64,000 nt of DNA from Mucilaginibacter yixingensis (lineage in GTDB: Bacteria > Bacteroidota > Bacteroidia > Sphingobacteriales > Sphingobacteriaceae): contig NZ_CP160205.1 of the NCBI RefSeq assembly GCF_041080815.1, positions 5,022,001 through 5,086,000 of the forward strand, read 5' to 3'. The translations under genes and the position numbers were made by a program. The notes below the pieces were generated by a model. The model was not told the origin of the DNA. It searched no databases and worked only from the letters and a program-made list of their open reading frames with translations. Position 1 is the stretch's first letter. Each line of letters starts with the position of its first letter. Positions 41,601-48,840 of the stretch are shown in pieces.

Positions 41601-42300
41601 GAAAGCCAACGGCGTCATCGGTTTCTGGCCGGCTAATAGCGTAGGCGATGACATAGAGCTTTATACAGACGAAACGCGCACGAAGGTGCTCACCAAAATT
41701 CACACGCTGCGCCAACAGGCAGAGAAAGTGAAAGACGAGCCTTATTATGCGTTGTCAGATTTCATCGCGCCAAAAGAAAGCGGCGTGCCTGATTACTGGG
41801 GCGGCTTTGCCGTAACCGCAGGTTTGGGTTGTGATGAGCTGGTAGCCGAGTTTGAAAAAGACCACGACGATTACAACAGCATTATGGCCAAAGCCATGGC
41901 CGATCGCCTGGCCGAAGCTTTCGCAGAGAAAATGCATGAACTGGTACGTAAAGAATACTGGGGTTATGCCAGCGATGAGCACCTGAGCAATAACGAACTG
42001 ATCAAGGAGCAATATCAAGGTATTCGTCCGGCGCCGGGTTATCCTGCCTGTCCGGATCATACCGAGAAAACCACGCTATTCGAACTACTGCAAGCGGAGC
42101 AAAACGCCGGTATGCAACTGACCGAAAGCCTGGCTATGTTACCGGCTGCATCGGTAAGTGGCTTCTATTTCTCGCACCCCCAATCAAGATATTTCGGGTT
42201 AGGGAAAATCAGCAAAGATCAAGTAGAGGATTACGCTATCCGTAAAGATATGCCGCTGGAAGAAGCTGAAAGATGGCTGGGGCCGAATATTAATTATTAG
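38611..42300 (+). CDS. metH: Cobalamin-dependent methionine synthase
   Basis: MetH transfers the methyl group of methyltetrahydrofolate to homocysteine via cobalamin. The 1229-residue protein holds all modules in order: homocysteine domain with zinc cysteines (GLNCALG and VGGCCGTTPDH), pterin domain (NVGERTNITGSPKF), cobalamin cap, B12-binding domain with DVHDIGKNIVG, whose histidine is the cobalt ligand, and the AdoMet-reactivation domain (RPAPGYPACPDHTEK). The ATG at 38611 is chosen; the 20 upstream codons from 38551 are family K repeat. A SAM-I riboswitch precedes it, and metF lies 196 bases downstream on the same strand. Confidence 0.98.
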   Translation: MDIRQELKKRILIIDGAMGTMIQRYDLTEEDFRGERFREHTSDLKGNNDLLNLTRPDVIKAIHKEYLDAGADIIETNTFSTQRISLADYHMEELSYEMSYEGARLAREVVDEYNKLTPEKPRFVAGAVGPTNRTASLSPDVNDPGYRAVTFDDLAEAYYEQIRGLVDGGSDLLLIETIFDTLNAKAALYAAQRYEHELKEKNPGHHGLPLMISGTITDASGRTLSGQTVEAFWNSVRHANLLSVGLNCALGAKEMRPHLEELSNKADVFISAYPNAGLPNEFGAYDEQPHETAHQVDDFMEHGMVNIVGGCCGTTPDHIRCIADRAAQHQPRKLAEVDPFMRLSGLESVTLTPETNFVNVGERTNITGSPKFSKLILAEDFEGALVVARQQVEGGAQVIDVNMDEGMIDSEASMVKFLNLIASEPDIAKLPIMVDSSKWSVIEAGLKCLQGKGIVNSISLKEGEEKFKEYARKILSYGAATVVMAFDENGQADNYQRRIEICKRSYDILVDEVGFPPQDIIFDPNILTVATGLEEHNNYAVDFIEATRWIKQNLPHAKVSGGVSNISFSFRGNNVVREAMHSAFLYHAIRAGMDMGIVNAGMLEVYEEIPKELLVMVEDVLLNRRPDATERLVEFAETVKSKGKEVVKDEEWRKGPVQARLSHALVKGIIEYLDADVEEARQQYARPLEVIEGPLMDGMNIVGDLFGAGKMFLPQVVKSARVMKKAVAYLLPFIEAEKALGGGGQSSSAGKILLATVKGDVHDIGKNIVGVVLACNNFEVIDLGVMVPAQRILDEARKQNVDIIGLSGLITPSLDEMVHFAKEMEREGFTMPLIVGGATTSRIHAAVKIAPNYSGAAIHVLDASRSVTVCSSLMNKDGKADYIAGIKAEYEKAREAHLNKRSDKRFVPIEEAREKKFVISLDGDVAPKPAVSGVKVIESYPLEELVPYIDWTPFFHTWELRGSYPKIFDDKYVGTEAKKLYDDAQVLLQRIIDDKLLKANGVIGFWPANSVGDDIELYTDETRTKVLTKIHTLRQQAEKVKDEPYYALSDFIAPKESGVPDYWGGFAVTAGLGCDELVAEFEKDHDDYNSIMAKAMADRLAEAFAEKMHELVRKEYWGYASDEHLSNNELIKEQYQGIRPAPGYPACPDHTEKTTLFELLQAEQNAGMQLTESLAMLPAASVSGFYFSHPQSRYFGLGKISKDQVEDYAIRKDMPLEEAERWLGPNINY

Positions 42301-42303
42301 TCT

Positions 42304-42348
42304 GAACCAGGATTTAACGGATTAGTGGGATTGACAGGATTTTGATCC
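42304..42348 (+). repeat. Short dispersed repeat, family H (copy 3)
   Basis: GAACCAGGATTTAACGGATT and following GGATT units match the family at 49840-49880. It starts 3 bases after the metH stop. Confidence 0.75.
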
Positions 42349-42352
42349 ACTG

Positions 42353-42448
42353 GTCATCCCGGACTTGTTTCGGGAACCCACATACAAAGTGGGTAGAGGC
42401 AAGTCAGTTAAATAGTTCTGTAGGGTGCCGAAACAAGTTCGGCATGAC
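42353..42448. repeat. Inverted-repeat element, family A (copy 2)
   Basis: The arms GTCATCCCGGACTTGTTTCG and CCGAAACAAGTTCGGCATGAC are inverted complements. It lies directly after the family H repeat between metH and metF. Confidence 0.85.
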
Positions 42449-42473
42449 TTGAGATATAACATTTAAATAAACT

Positions 42474-42496
42474 TCCCCTTTAGGGGGCCAGGGGGT
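42474..42496 (+). repeat. Family G repeat forming the metF ribosome-site region (copy 4)
   Basis: TTCCCCTTTAGGGGGCCAGGGGGT ends at the metF ATG. Its AGGGGGT is the only purine-rich stretch upstream of the start, so the repeat may act as the ribosome-binding site. Confidence 0.6.
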
Positions 42497-43456
42497 ATGA
42501 AGATAACCGAACACATAGCAAACGCCAACGGCAAAACCTTATTCTCTTTTGAGCTGATCCCGCCGTTGAAGGGGCACAGCATACAGGGTATTTATAACGC
42601 CATCGATCCCTTGATGGAGTTTAATCCGCCCTTTATTGATGTTACCTCGCTGCGGGAGGATTATATCTATAAACAGCACAATAATGGTTTGCTGGAAAAA
42701 CTCACCTACCGCAAACGCCCGGGTACTATTGCTATTTGTGCCGCTATTATGAACAAGTACAAGGTAGATACCGTGCCCCACATGCTGTGCGGTGGTTTTA
42801 CCAAAGATGAAACCGAGAATGCGCTGATTGATCTGCAATTCCTCGGCATTGAAAACGTGCTGGTGCTGCGTGGCGATGCTCGTCGCGGAGACGCTACCTT
42901 TGTGCCCAACAATAACGGACACTGCTTCGCTACAGATCTGCTGCAACAGGTGGTGGACATGAACAATGGCGTTTACCTGCATGAAGATTCTGACAGCCAT
43001 ATTATGCACACCGATTTCTGCATTGGTGTGGCCGGTTATCCAGAAAAGCATTTCGAAGCACCAAACCTCAAAACCGATTTTAAATACCTGAAGCAAAAGG
43101 TGGAGATGGGCGCCAACTTCATCGTAACGCAAATGTTCTTCGATAATCAGGCTTATTTTGATTTTGTGAAGAAATGTCGCGAGAACGATATTAACGTGTC
43201 GATTATCCCGGGACTAAAGCCCATCACCAACAGCAAACAACTGGTGTCGCTCTCTAAAACGTTCCATATTGATATCCCCGAAGAACTGAGTGACGCGATC
43301 CACGGGTGCAAGTCAGAAAAAGACGTAAAAGAGATAGGTATTGAGTGGATGATTAATCAGTGTAAAGAGCTGGTGAAATTTGGTGCACCGGTACTGCATT
43401 TTTACACTATGGGTAACCCTGAGCCAACTAAGCGCATTGCTTCGGCGGTGTTTTAG
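42497..43456 (+). CDS. metF: 5,10-methylenetetrahydrofolate reductase
   Basis: MetF reduces methylenetetrahydrofolate to the methyl donor used by MetH, with FAD as cofactor. The 319-residue TIM-barrel protein begins KTLFSFELIPPLKG with the catalytic glutamate in SFELIPP, and has VLRGDAR and a flavin-binding segment GVAGYPEKHFEAP. It is downstream of metH on the same strand; the 196-base gap is tiled by three repeat families. Co-regulation by the upstream SAM riboswitch is plausible if no terminator intervenes, and I see none in the gap. Confidence 0.96.
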   Translation: MKITEHIANANGKTLFSFELIPPLKGHSIQGIYNAIDPLMEFNPPFIDVTSLREDYIYKQHNNGLLEKLTYRKRPGTIAICAAIMNKYKVDTVPHMLCGGFTKDETENALIDLQFLGIENVLVLRGDARRGDATFVPNNNGHCFATDLLQQVVDMNNGVYLHEDSDSHIMHTDFCIGVAGYPEKHFEAPNLKTDFKYLKQKVEMGANFIVTQMFFDNQAYFDFVKKCRENDINVSIIPGLKPITNSKQLVSLSKTFHIDIPEELSDAIHGCKSEKDVKEIGIEWMINQCKELVKFGAPVLHFYTMGNPEPTKRIASAVF

Positions 43457-43596
43457 GAGATATATGCTCCTCTCCCCGATGTCATTTCGAGACTTAAATC
43501 AAAAAAATCTTGCCTCGCAAACACACTTGGGCTTAGGTGCATAAATTCTGCAATCCTCTTTTTAAAGCAAATTCAATTTTCCTTTAGGCAATCAAT

Positions 43597-43615
43597 TGTA
43601 AAACTAAATTTTACA
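43597..43615. promoter_or_regulatory. Perfect inverted repeat upstream of pdhB, possible operator
   Basis: TGTAAAA and TTTTACA are separated by CTAAA. It lies about 110 bases before the promoter boxes of the pyruvate dehydrogenase gene, in the 312-base gap 43457-43768. That gap otherwise holds a fragment of family C near 43480 and AT-rich sequence. Chance palindromes are common in AT-rich DNA. Confidence 0.3.
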
Positions 43616-43705
43616 CTAACAAGTCTTTGCTTGTAGCCTTAAATACAGTGTAATGTGCAGGTTTTTGTAAAATATTTATCAGTATGCTATATACACTTTG
43701 CGGCA

Positions 43706-43736
43706 ATTGTTTTTAATGGGTTAATCCTTATATTTG
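43706..43736 (+). promoter_or_regulatory. Bacteroidota promoter of pdhB
   Basis: An ATTG element at 43706-43709 and an exact -7 box TATATTTG (43729-43736) are 19 bases apart, the standard Bacteroidota spacing. The start codon follows at 43769. Confidence 0.7.
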
Positions 43737-43768
43737 CCGCTGCAAAAACAGTTCATTTAATATAGATA

Positions 43769-44752
43769 ATGAGAGAAATTCAGTTCAGGGAAGCGCTTCG
43801 TGAAGCGATGACCGAAGAAATGCGCAAGGACGAAAATATTTACCTGATGGGCGAAGAGGTTGCCGAGTATAATGGTGCCTATAAAGTTAGCCAGGGTATG
43901 CTTGATGAGTTTGGCGCTAAGCGCGTTATCGACACTCCTATCTCTGAGTTAGGTTTTGCCGGTATCGGTATTGGTTCGGCCATGAATGGTCTGAAACCGA
44001 TCATCGAGTTCATGACCTTCAACTTCTCGTTGGTTGCTATTGACCAGATCATTAACGGTGCCGCTAAAATGATGAGCATGAGCGGTGGCCAGTTCTCTGT
44101 GCCAATCGTTTTTCGTGGTCCAACCGGTAACGCAGGTATGCTGAGCTCTCAGCACAGCCAGTGTTTTGAAAACTGGTTTGCAAACTGTCCAGGTTTGAAA
44201 GTGGTTGTTCCATCAAACCCGTATGAGGCAAAAGGTCTGTTGAAATCATCTATCATCGATCCGGATCCGGTAATTTTCATGGAGTCTGAGCTGATGTACG
44301 GCGATAAAGGCCTGGTGCCAGAAGAAACTTATTACCTTGAACTGGGCAAAGCTCACATCGTAAAAGAAGGTACTGATGTTACGCTGGTAGGTTTTGGTAA
44401 AATTATGAAAGTGGTTTATGCTGCTGCCGAAGAACTGGCTAAAGAAGGCATTAGCGCTGAAGTAATTGACCTGCGTACTGTACGTCCTATTGACTATGAT
44501 ACCGTAATTGCATCAGTTAAGAAAACTAACCGTCTGGTATTAGTTGAAGAAAGCTGGCCGCTGGGTTCAATCGCTACTGAGATTGCCTTTAAAGTACAAA
44601 AAGACGCATTTGACTACCTTGACGCTCCGGTACTGCGTATTATGGGTGGCGACGTGCCACTGCCATACGCTCCTACCCTGATCCAGGAGTACCTGCCAAA
44701 CCCAGAGCGCGTTATTAAAGCAGTAAAAGAAGTGTTGTACGTTACCAAGTAA
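43769..44752 (+). CDS. pdhB: Pyruvate dehydrogenase E1 component, beta subunit
   Basis: With the alpha subunit, this protein decarboxylates pyruvate and passes the acetyl group to the lipoyl E2. The 327-residue sequence is typical of alpha2beta2 E1 beta chains: EEVAEYNGAYKVSQGM, DTPISELGFAGIGIG, the aromatic block EFMTFNFSLVAIDQI, and the C-terminal VEESWPLGSIATEIA. The alpha subunit and E2/E3 are not in this window, as is common in the phylum. Related branched-chain oxoacid E1 beta chains differ little, so the substrate rests on family resemblance. A clean promoter (43706-43736) and terminator (44778-44808) make it monocistronic. Confidence 0.93.
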   Translation: MREIQFREALREAMTEEMRKDENIYLMGEEVAEYNGAYKVSQGMLDEFGAKRVIDTPISELGFAGIGIGSAMNGLKPIIEFMTFNFSLVAIDQIINGAAKMMSMSGGQFSVPIVFRGPTGNAGMLSSQHSQCFENWFANCPGLKVVVPSNPYEAKGLLKSSIIDPDPVIFMESELMYGDKGLVPEETYYLELGKAHIVKEGTDVTLVGFGKIMKVVYAAAEELAKEGISAEVIDLRTVRPIDYDTVIASVKKTNRLVLVEESWPLGSIATEIAFKVQKDAFDYLDAPVLRIMGGDVPLPYAPTLIQEYLPNPERVIKAVKEVLYVTK

Positions 44753-44777
44753 TTGGTCGTTACAGATTAGATATAAA

Positions 44778-44808
44778 GCCCGGTTGCATTGCAGCCGGGC
44801 TTTTTTTT
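44778..44808 (+). terminator. Intrinsic terminator of pdhB
   Basis: The stem GCCCGGTTGC / GCAGCCGGGC with loop ATT is followed by eight T, 26 bases after the stop. Confidence 0.95.
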
Positions 44809-45031
44809 GTCTGTGTCGCGCCAATAAAATTTAGATAAACCCATCATCATCGCACTACACCCTTTTTAATTTTCAATTTAAACTTTTTACTTCTACTCCA
44901 ACTTGCGCCAATAACGCAACCAAACCGCAAAAAACACCGTATTAAAGAAAACAAAGCGCACCAATTAATACTTTATGTTATACAATCAGCATTGATTGTA
45001 AGCATAGTTCAAACCAAAACATTATAACAAG

Positions 45032-45439
45032 ATGAAAAATGCATTAATTACCGGTATCGCCATTGGCATACTGAGCGGCTTGTGGCTGTTCGCTATGCAT
45101 TGGTTGGGCTACAGTACCACAAACCCGCACGAGATAGCCCCTTATGAGTATTATTCTGTATTAATTCCTATTGTATGTCTGTTCATTGGTGTGCGCAGCT
45201 ATCGTGAAAAAGAAATGGATGGCACCATCAACTTTCTGGAAGCATTAGTACAGTGTTTTAAATCGTTGCTGCTGGGCGGTGTGATAGCCGTTTTTGCCAG
45301 CATCATTTATATTAATTGGATTTACCAGGGCACAAATCTGGCCGATTTTTCTGGCCGCTTGTTTGGCGCCATGCTGGTAGGTGTGATAGAGGCACTGGCC
45401 GTAGCTTTAATGTTGATGAATAAATCAAAAGCTATATAG
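45032..45439 (+). CDS. DUF4199 membrane protein
   Basis: The 135-residue protein has four hydrophobic helices (residues about 3-22, 43-57, 75-98 and 110-130). The motif IGVRSYREKEMDGTINFLEA between helices 2 and 3 is typical of DUF4199, a family restricted mainly to Bacteroidota. The function is unknown. It is transcribed on its own from an AT-rich intergenic region (44809-45031) in which I see no other feature. A family I repeat follows the stop. Confidence 0.82.
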   Translation: MKNALITGIAIGILSGLWLFAMHWLGYSTTNPHEIAPYEYYSVLIPIVCLFIGVRSYREKEMDGTINFLEALVQCFKSLLLGGVIAVFASIIYINWIYQGTNLADFSGRLFGAMLVGVIEALAVALMLMNKSKAI

Positions 45440-45442
45440 TCT

Positions 45443-45512
45443 GTTGGTCAGTTGTCATTGGTCAATTGTTATTGGTAATTTAATTAAACCAATGGCTAAT
45501 GACCAATGACAG
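45443..45512. repeat. Inverted repeat, family I (single copy seen)
   Basis: The arms GTTGGTCAGTTGTCATTGGTC and GACCAATGACAG are partly complementary with inner ATTGG / CCAAT pairs. It lies in the 144-base gap after the DUF4199 gene. Confidence 0.6.
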
Positions 45513-45583
45513 CAAGGTGAAATGACCGAGCCCCTATTGACTAATCGTTAATTATTCTTCACATTTGCTGATATCGCATCGGC

Positions 45584-46006
45584 ATGCCAGATAAACCATT
45601 TAACAGACCCATAAGAGTTTTAGTTGCCAAAGTTGGGCTGGATGGGCACGACCGGGGAGCGCGTATTATTGCCACCACGCTGCGCGATGCAGGTATGGAG
45701 GTAATCTATACCGGCCTGCGCCAAACGCCCGAGATGGTGGTAAATACGGCCTTACAAGAGGATGTAGACGCTATTGGTATCTCTATCCTGTCTGGCGCCC
45801 ATATGACGGTATTCCCCCGCATTTTAGCGCTGATCAAAGAAAAAGGGATGGATGATGTGCTGATAACGGGCGGCGGTATTATTCCCCCGGCAGACATGGC
45901 CCAACTACAGCAAATGGGCGTAGGCCAGTTGTTCCCTCCCGGTACCCACACCGCCGATATTGTAAAATACATTACCGATTGGGTGCATCAGAACCGCAAC
46001 TTTTAA
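45584..46006 (+). CDS. Stand-alone cobalamin-binding domain protein (methylmalonyl-CoA mutase small-subunit type)
   Basis: The 140-residue protein is a single B12-binding domain. The cobalt-ligand motif is DGHDRG (D-x-H-x-x-G, near residue 22), followed by GISILSGAH and ITGGGIIPPAD, as in the C-terminal part of methylmalonyl- and isobutyryl-CoA mutases. The catalytic TIM-barrel partner is not in this window. It could be the small subunit of an acyl-CoA mutase, and a gene for the large subunit would be expected elsewhere. It is followed by an enoyl-CoA hydratase gene 13 bases later, which supports a role in acyl-CoA catabolism. Confidence 0.88.
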   Translation: MPDKPFNRPIRVLVAKVGLDGHDRGARIIATTLRDAGMEVIYTGLRQTPEMVVNTALQEDVDAIGISILSGAHMTVFPRILALIKEKGMDDVLITGGGIIPPADMAQLQQMGVGQLFPPGTHTADIVKYITDWVHQNRNF

Positions 46007-46019
46007 TCTTCCCAACATT

Positions 46020-46796
46020 ATGAGCTTCCAGAACCTGTTGATTGAAAACAAAGGGCGCATCCGGTACATCATCATCAATCGCGAGAGCAAACTAAATGCA
46101 CTGAATGGCGGTACCCTGGCCGAGTTGCATTTAGCCTTAACGGCAGCTTTTGCCGATGCCGGCGTTGGTGGAGTGGTCATCACAGGAGCGGGTAAGAAGG
46201 CATTTGTTGCAGGTGCCGATATCTCCGGTTTCACGGCCTTGGATGTACAGGGCGGCACCGAGCTGTCCCGCCAGGGGCACACCTCTGTTTTTGATCTGAT
46301 TGCCCACGCCTCCAAGCCTGTTATTGCAGCAGTAAACGGTTTTGCCCTGGGCGGCGGACTGGAGCTGGCGATGGCCTGCCATATCCGCATTGCGTCTGAA
46401 AATGCTAAAATGGGCCTGCCTGAAGTAACGCTGGGACTGATTCCCGGTTATGGTGGTACGCAACGCCTGCCCCAGCTGGTGGGCCGAGGGAAGGCCCTGG
46501 AAATGATTATGACTGCCGATATGCTTACCGCCGCCGAAGCCCTGCAATGCGGCCTGGTAACGCACGTAACCGATATTGACAGCTTGCTTCCAAATGCAGA
46601 AGAACTGATGGAAAAAATCCTGAGCCGATCGCCAAAAGCTATTGCGGCCGCTATTGAAGCCGTTAATGCTGCGGGAACTGCAGGCGGTTATGAAAAAGAA
46701 ATTGAGCTGTTTGGCCAGTGCTTCGGCACCGGTGATATGAAAGAAGGCGTGGCCGCTTTTCTGGAAAAACGTAATGCTGAGTTTAAGGGCGAGTAA
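46020..46796 (+). CDS. Enoyl-CoA hydratase/isomerase family protein
   Basis: The 258-residue protein is a crotonase. Oxyanion-hole segments are KKAFVAGADIS and FALGGGLELAMAC; the catalytic glutamates appear in GGGLELAM and LPEVTLGLIPGYGGTQ, as in classical hydratases. It should hydrate trans-2-enoyl-CoA to 3-hydroxyacyl-CoA. It lies 13 bases downstream of the B12-binding protein gene and is probably co-transcribed with it. This combination points to branched-chain or odd-chain acyl-CoA breakdown, by inference only. Confidence 0.92.
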   Translation: MSFQNLLIENKGRIRYIIINRESKLNALNGGTLAELHLALTAAFADAGVGGVVITGAGKKAFVAGADISGFTALDVQGGTELSRQGHTSVFDLIAHASKPVIAAVNGFALGGGLELAMACHIRIASENAKMGLPEVTLGLIPGYGGTQRLPQLVGRGKALEMIMTADMLTAAEALQCGLVTHVTDIDSLLPNAEELMEKILSRSPKAIAAAIEAVNAAGTAGGYEKEIELFGQCFGTGDMKEGVAAFLEKRNAEFKGE

Positions 46797-46815
46797 AATT
46801 ATTTAAATAGATCAT

Positions 46816-46902
46816 GTCATCCCGAACGATAGTGAGGGATCTTTTCGATTTTGCATCCAGTTATGCTAATTCGAAAAGATTTCTCCCGTTGGTCGAGATG
46901 AC
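46816..46902. repeat. Inverted-repeat element, family C (divergent copy)
   Basis: The arms GTCATCCCGAACGATAGTGAGG and CCCGTTGGTCGAGATGAC are only partly complementary, with inner TCTTTTCGA / TCGAAAAGA. It lies in the 371-base gap 46797-47167. The rest of that gap is AT-rich, with a TTTACTTTG stretch at 47113-47121 that may be a promoter box. Confidence 0.6.
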
Positions 46903-47167
46903 ATTTTGTTTTATAGATTTTCCTCGCTTCCCAAAATCAAAAAAGTCGCGAATGTCGGTTCTTCCGATGAAAAGTTTGTGAAAAAAGCCTCAAATTTTGC
47001 TTCCTGACACTGTTTTGACCAATTATCCAAATCGGTCAAAAATTATTTATCTGTTAATCAATTGATTAAATATTCGTGACTTTGGGATGAAAAATCATAT
47101 TTACTTTATGTATTTACTTTGCCCTGTCTTAAAGAAAAAGACACGTTAATTTAATATTTACATCACA

Positions 47168-47743
47168 ATGAAAACTTTAAAAATTTCAGCCTTAGTACTG
47201 GCACTGGCCGGTTTAACCTTTGGCGCAAAAGCACAAACTAAATCAGAAGATCCTGCTGCAGCAACCCGTTTAAGCATCGGCGTAGAGGGTGCCCTGCCAA
47301 CCGGCAACCTGAGCAACGCTTACAACTGGAGCCTGGGCGGTTCTGCACAAGTAGAATTCCCGTTAGCAAGCAAATTGGCTTTAACCGTTAACGCTGGTTA
47401 TAACAACATCTTTGGCAAAACCGTTACCGTAGGCAATGTTTCTGCCGATATTCAGGACATTCACCTGCTGCCGGTAAAAGCTGGTTTAAAATACTACCCT
47501 GTAGGCAACCTGTATGTACAGGCCGAAGGTGGTGCTTCTTTCCTGCTGAATAAAGACAAAACTGCTTATAACAAATCAGCTGCCTTTGTTTACGCTCCGC
47601 AGGTAGGCTACCTGTTCCCGGTAAGCGCTAAAAGCTACATCGATGCTGGCGTACGTTATGAAGGTTCAACCAAATTTGCAAATGCTGATGGCTCTACCAT
47701 CCAATTTGTAGGTTTGCGTGTTGCTTATGCCTTCAATCTGTAA
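47168..47743 (+). CDS. Outer-membrane beta-barrel protein
   Basis: The 191-residue protein has a Sec signal (residues 1-22, ending GAKAQ). The mature part has alternating hydrophobic strands ending in aromatic residues (LSIGVEGALPTGN, LALTVNAGYNNIFG, VGLRVAYAFNL), the pattern of a small eight-stranded barrel of the OmpA/OmpX type. The terminal residue pair NL after a Phe is usual for barrel proteins recognised by BamA. The function is unknown. It is monocistronic with a terminator at 47785-47816. Confidence 0.82.
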   Translation: MKTLKISALVLALAGLTFGAKAQTKSEDPAAATRLSIGVEGALPTGNLSNAYNWSLGGSAQVEFPLASKLALTVNAGYNNIFGKTVTVGNVSADIQDIHLLPVKAGLKYYPVGNLYVQAEGGASFLLNKDKTAYNKSAAFVYAPQVGYLFPVSAKSYIDAGVRYEGSTKFANADGSTIQFVGLRVAYAFNL

Positions 47744-47784
47744 TAAATGAATTGATTTCTACCTGCCGAAAATCAACAATGAGA

Positions 47785-47816
47785 AAAAGGATGCCTATGA
47801 CAGGCATCCTTTTTTG
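47785..47816 (+). terminator. Intrinsic terminator of the beta-barrel gene
   Basis: The stem AAAAGGATGCC / GGCATCCTTTT with loop TATGACA is followed by a T run, 42 bases after the stop. Confidence 0.92.
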
Positions 47817-47838
47817 GTTGGAAGGATTTGTCCATTGT

Positions 47839-47943
47839 GTCATTGCGAGGAACAGCAAAGGAAGGTGGGTGGGGTGACGAAGCAATCTCGTCGCACGCTT
47901 AGACGTGCGACGAGATTGCTTCGTCGTTCCTCCTCGCAATGAC
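47839..47943. repeat. Inverted-repeat element, family B (short form, copy 3)
   Basis: The arms GTCATTGCGAGGAAC and GTTCCTCCTCGCAATGAC enclose a second perfect inverted repeat (GAAGCAATCTCGTCGCACG / CGTGCGACGAGATTGCTTC, with loop CTTAGA). The 356-base gap 47744-48099 contains this, a terminator and the ahpC promoter box. Confidence 0.9.
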
Positions 47944-48051
47944 AAAATGCTTTATTGGTTTATAGTATTCATCAATCCAAAGCCAAAAATATTATAGAAA
48001 ACTCCTATACGGCATCAACTATATTGATTAGCAGCCCTGCGCAAAAAAGGG

Positions 48052-48059
48052 TACCTTTG
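48052..48059 (+). promoter_or_regulatory. -7 box of the peroxiredoxin promoter
   Basis: TACCTTTG matches TAnnTTTG exactly, 40 bases before the ATG. A TTG at 48024-48026 is a possible -33 element with a longer than usual spacer. Confidence 0.6.
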
Positions 48060-48099
48060 TATCAATAAATAATAACATTACATCTAATAAAATATCATT

Positions 48100-48645
48100 A
48101 TGTTAACTGTAGGACAGAAATTTCCATCATTTTCTAAAACAGCTGTTGTTAGCCTTGAAAAAGGTAAAGAGTTTGAAACTATCACCTCTGATTTCCTGGT
48201 GAATGAAGATAACGTTTGGACTGTAATGTTCTGGTGGCCAAAAGATTTCACTTTTGTGTGCCCAACTGAAATTGCTGAGTTCAACAAAAACTTTGGTGAG
48301 TTCCGTGACCGTGAAACCCGCCTGATTGGTGCTTCTACCGATTCTGAGTTTGTACACGCTGCATGGAGAAAAGATCATGACGATCTGCGCGATCTGAAAT
48401 TCCCGATGCTGGCTGATACTTCAAAATCACTGGCTGAAGAGCTGGGTATCCTGGAGCCAAACGAGAAAGTGGCTTACCGTGCAACCTTCATCATCGACCC
48501 ACAAGGTATCATCCGTTGGGTTAGCGTTAACGACCTGAGCGTAGGCCGTAACGTAAAAGAAGTACTGCGTACCCTGGACGGTCTGCAAACTGACGAGCTT
48601 TGCCCTTGCAACTGGGAAAAAGGTCAGGAAACTTTAACCGTGTAA
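48100..48645 (+). CDS. ahpC: Peroxiredoxin, AhpC/TSA family (mycobacterial AhpC-like)
   Basis: The protein reduces hydrogen peroxide and organic hydroperoxides. It has 181 residues with the peroxidatic C54 in WWPKDFTFVCPTEI and resolving cysteines C168 and C170 in ELCPCNW near the C terminus, like mycobacterial AhpC, which also pairs with AhpD. No signal peptide is present, so it is cytoplasmic. Its gene has its own promoter (48052) and terminator (48663), followed by the AhpD-like gene on the same strand. The usual AhpF reductase is not present. Confidence 0.94.
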   Translation: MLTVGQKFPSFSKTAVVSLEKGKEFETITSDFLVNEDNVWTVMFWWPKDFTFVCPTEIAEFNKNFGEFRDRETRLIGASTDSEFVHAAWRKDHDDLRDLKFPMLADTSKSLAEELGILEPNEKVAYRATFIIDPQGIIRWVSVNDLSVGRNVKEVLRTLDGLQTDELCPCNWEKGQETLTV

Positions 48646-48662
48646 TTTAAAACACCACATAA

Positions 48663-48696
48663 GGCCCGGCTAAATAAATGGCCGGGCTTTTTTTTA
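48663..48696 (+). terminator. Intrinsic terminator of ahpC
   Basis: The stem GGCCCGGC / GCCGGGCT with loop TAAATAAATG is followed by a T run. Confidence 0.93.
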
Positions 48697-48839
48697 CCCC
48701 ACCCAACCCTCCCCGAAGGGGAGGGCTTCTATCAGAAGTCAATCAAATTAAATAGGATAGTCCTCTCCAAAGGAGATGATTATTCGACATAATAATTAAT
48801 TAAGCGGCCCTCATGAAGGCTGCGCTATTTAGGAGAGGT
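48697..48839. repeat. Family G element upstream of the ahpD-like gene (copy 5)
   Basis: It contains CCCTCCCCGAAGGGGAGGG, then CCTCTCCAAAGGAGA, and ends TATTTAGGAGAGGTC, the complement of an arm seen in the copy at 5795-5824. The final AGGAGAGG sits 5 bases before the ATG and is likely the ribosome-binding site. Confidence 0.75.
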
Positions 48840-48840
48840 C

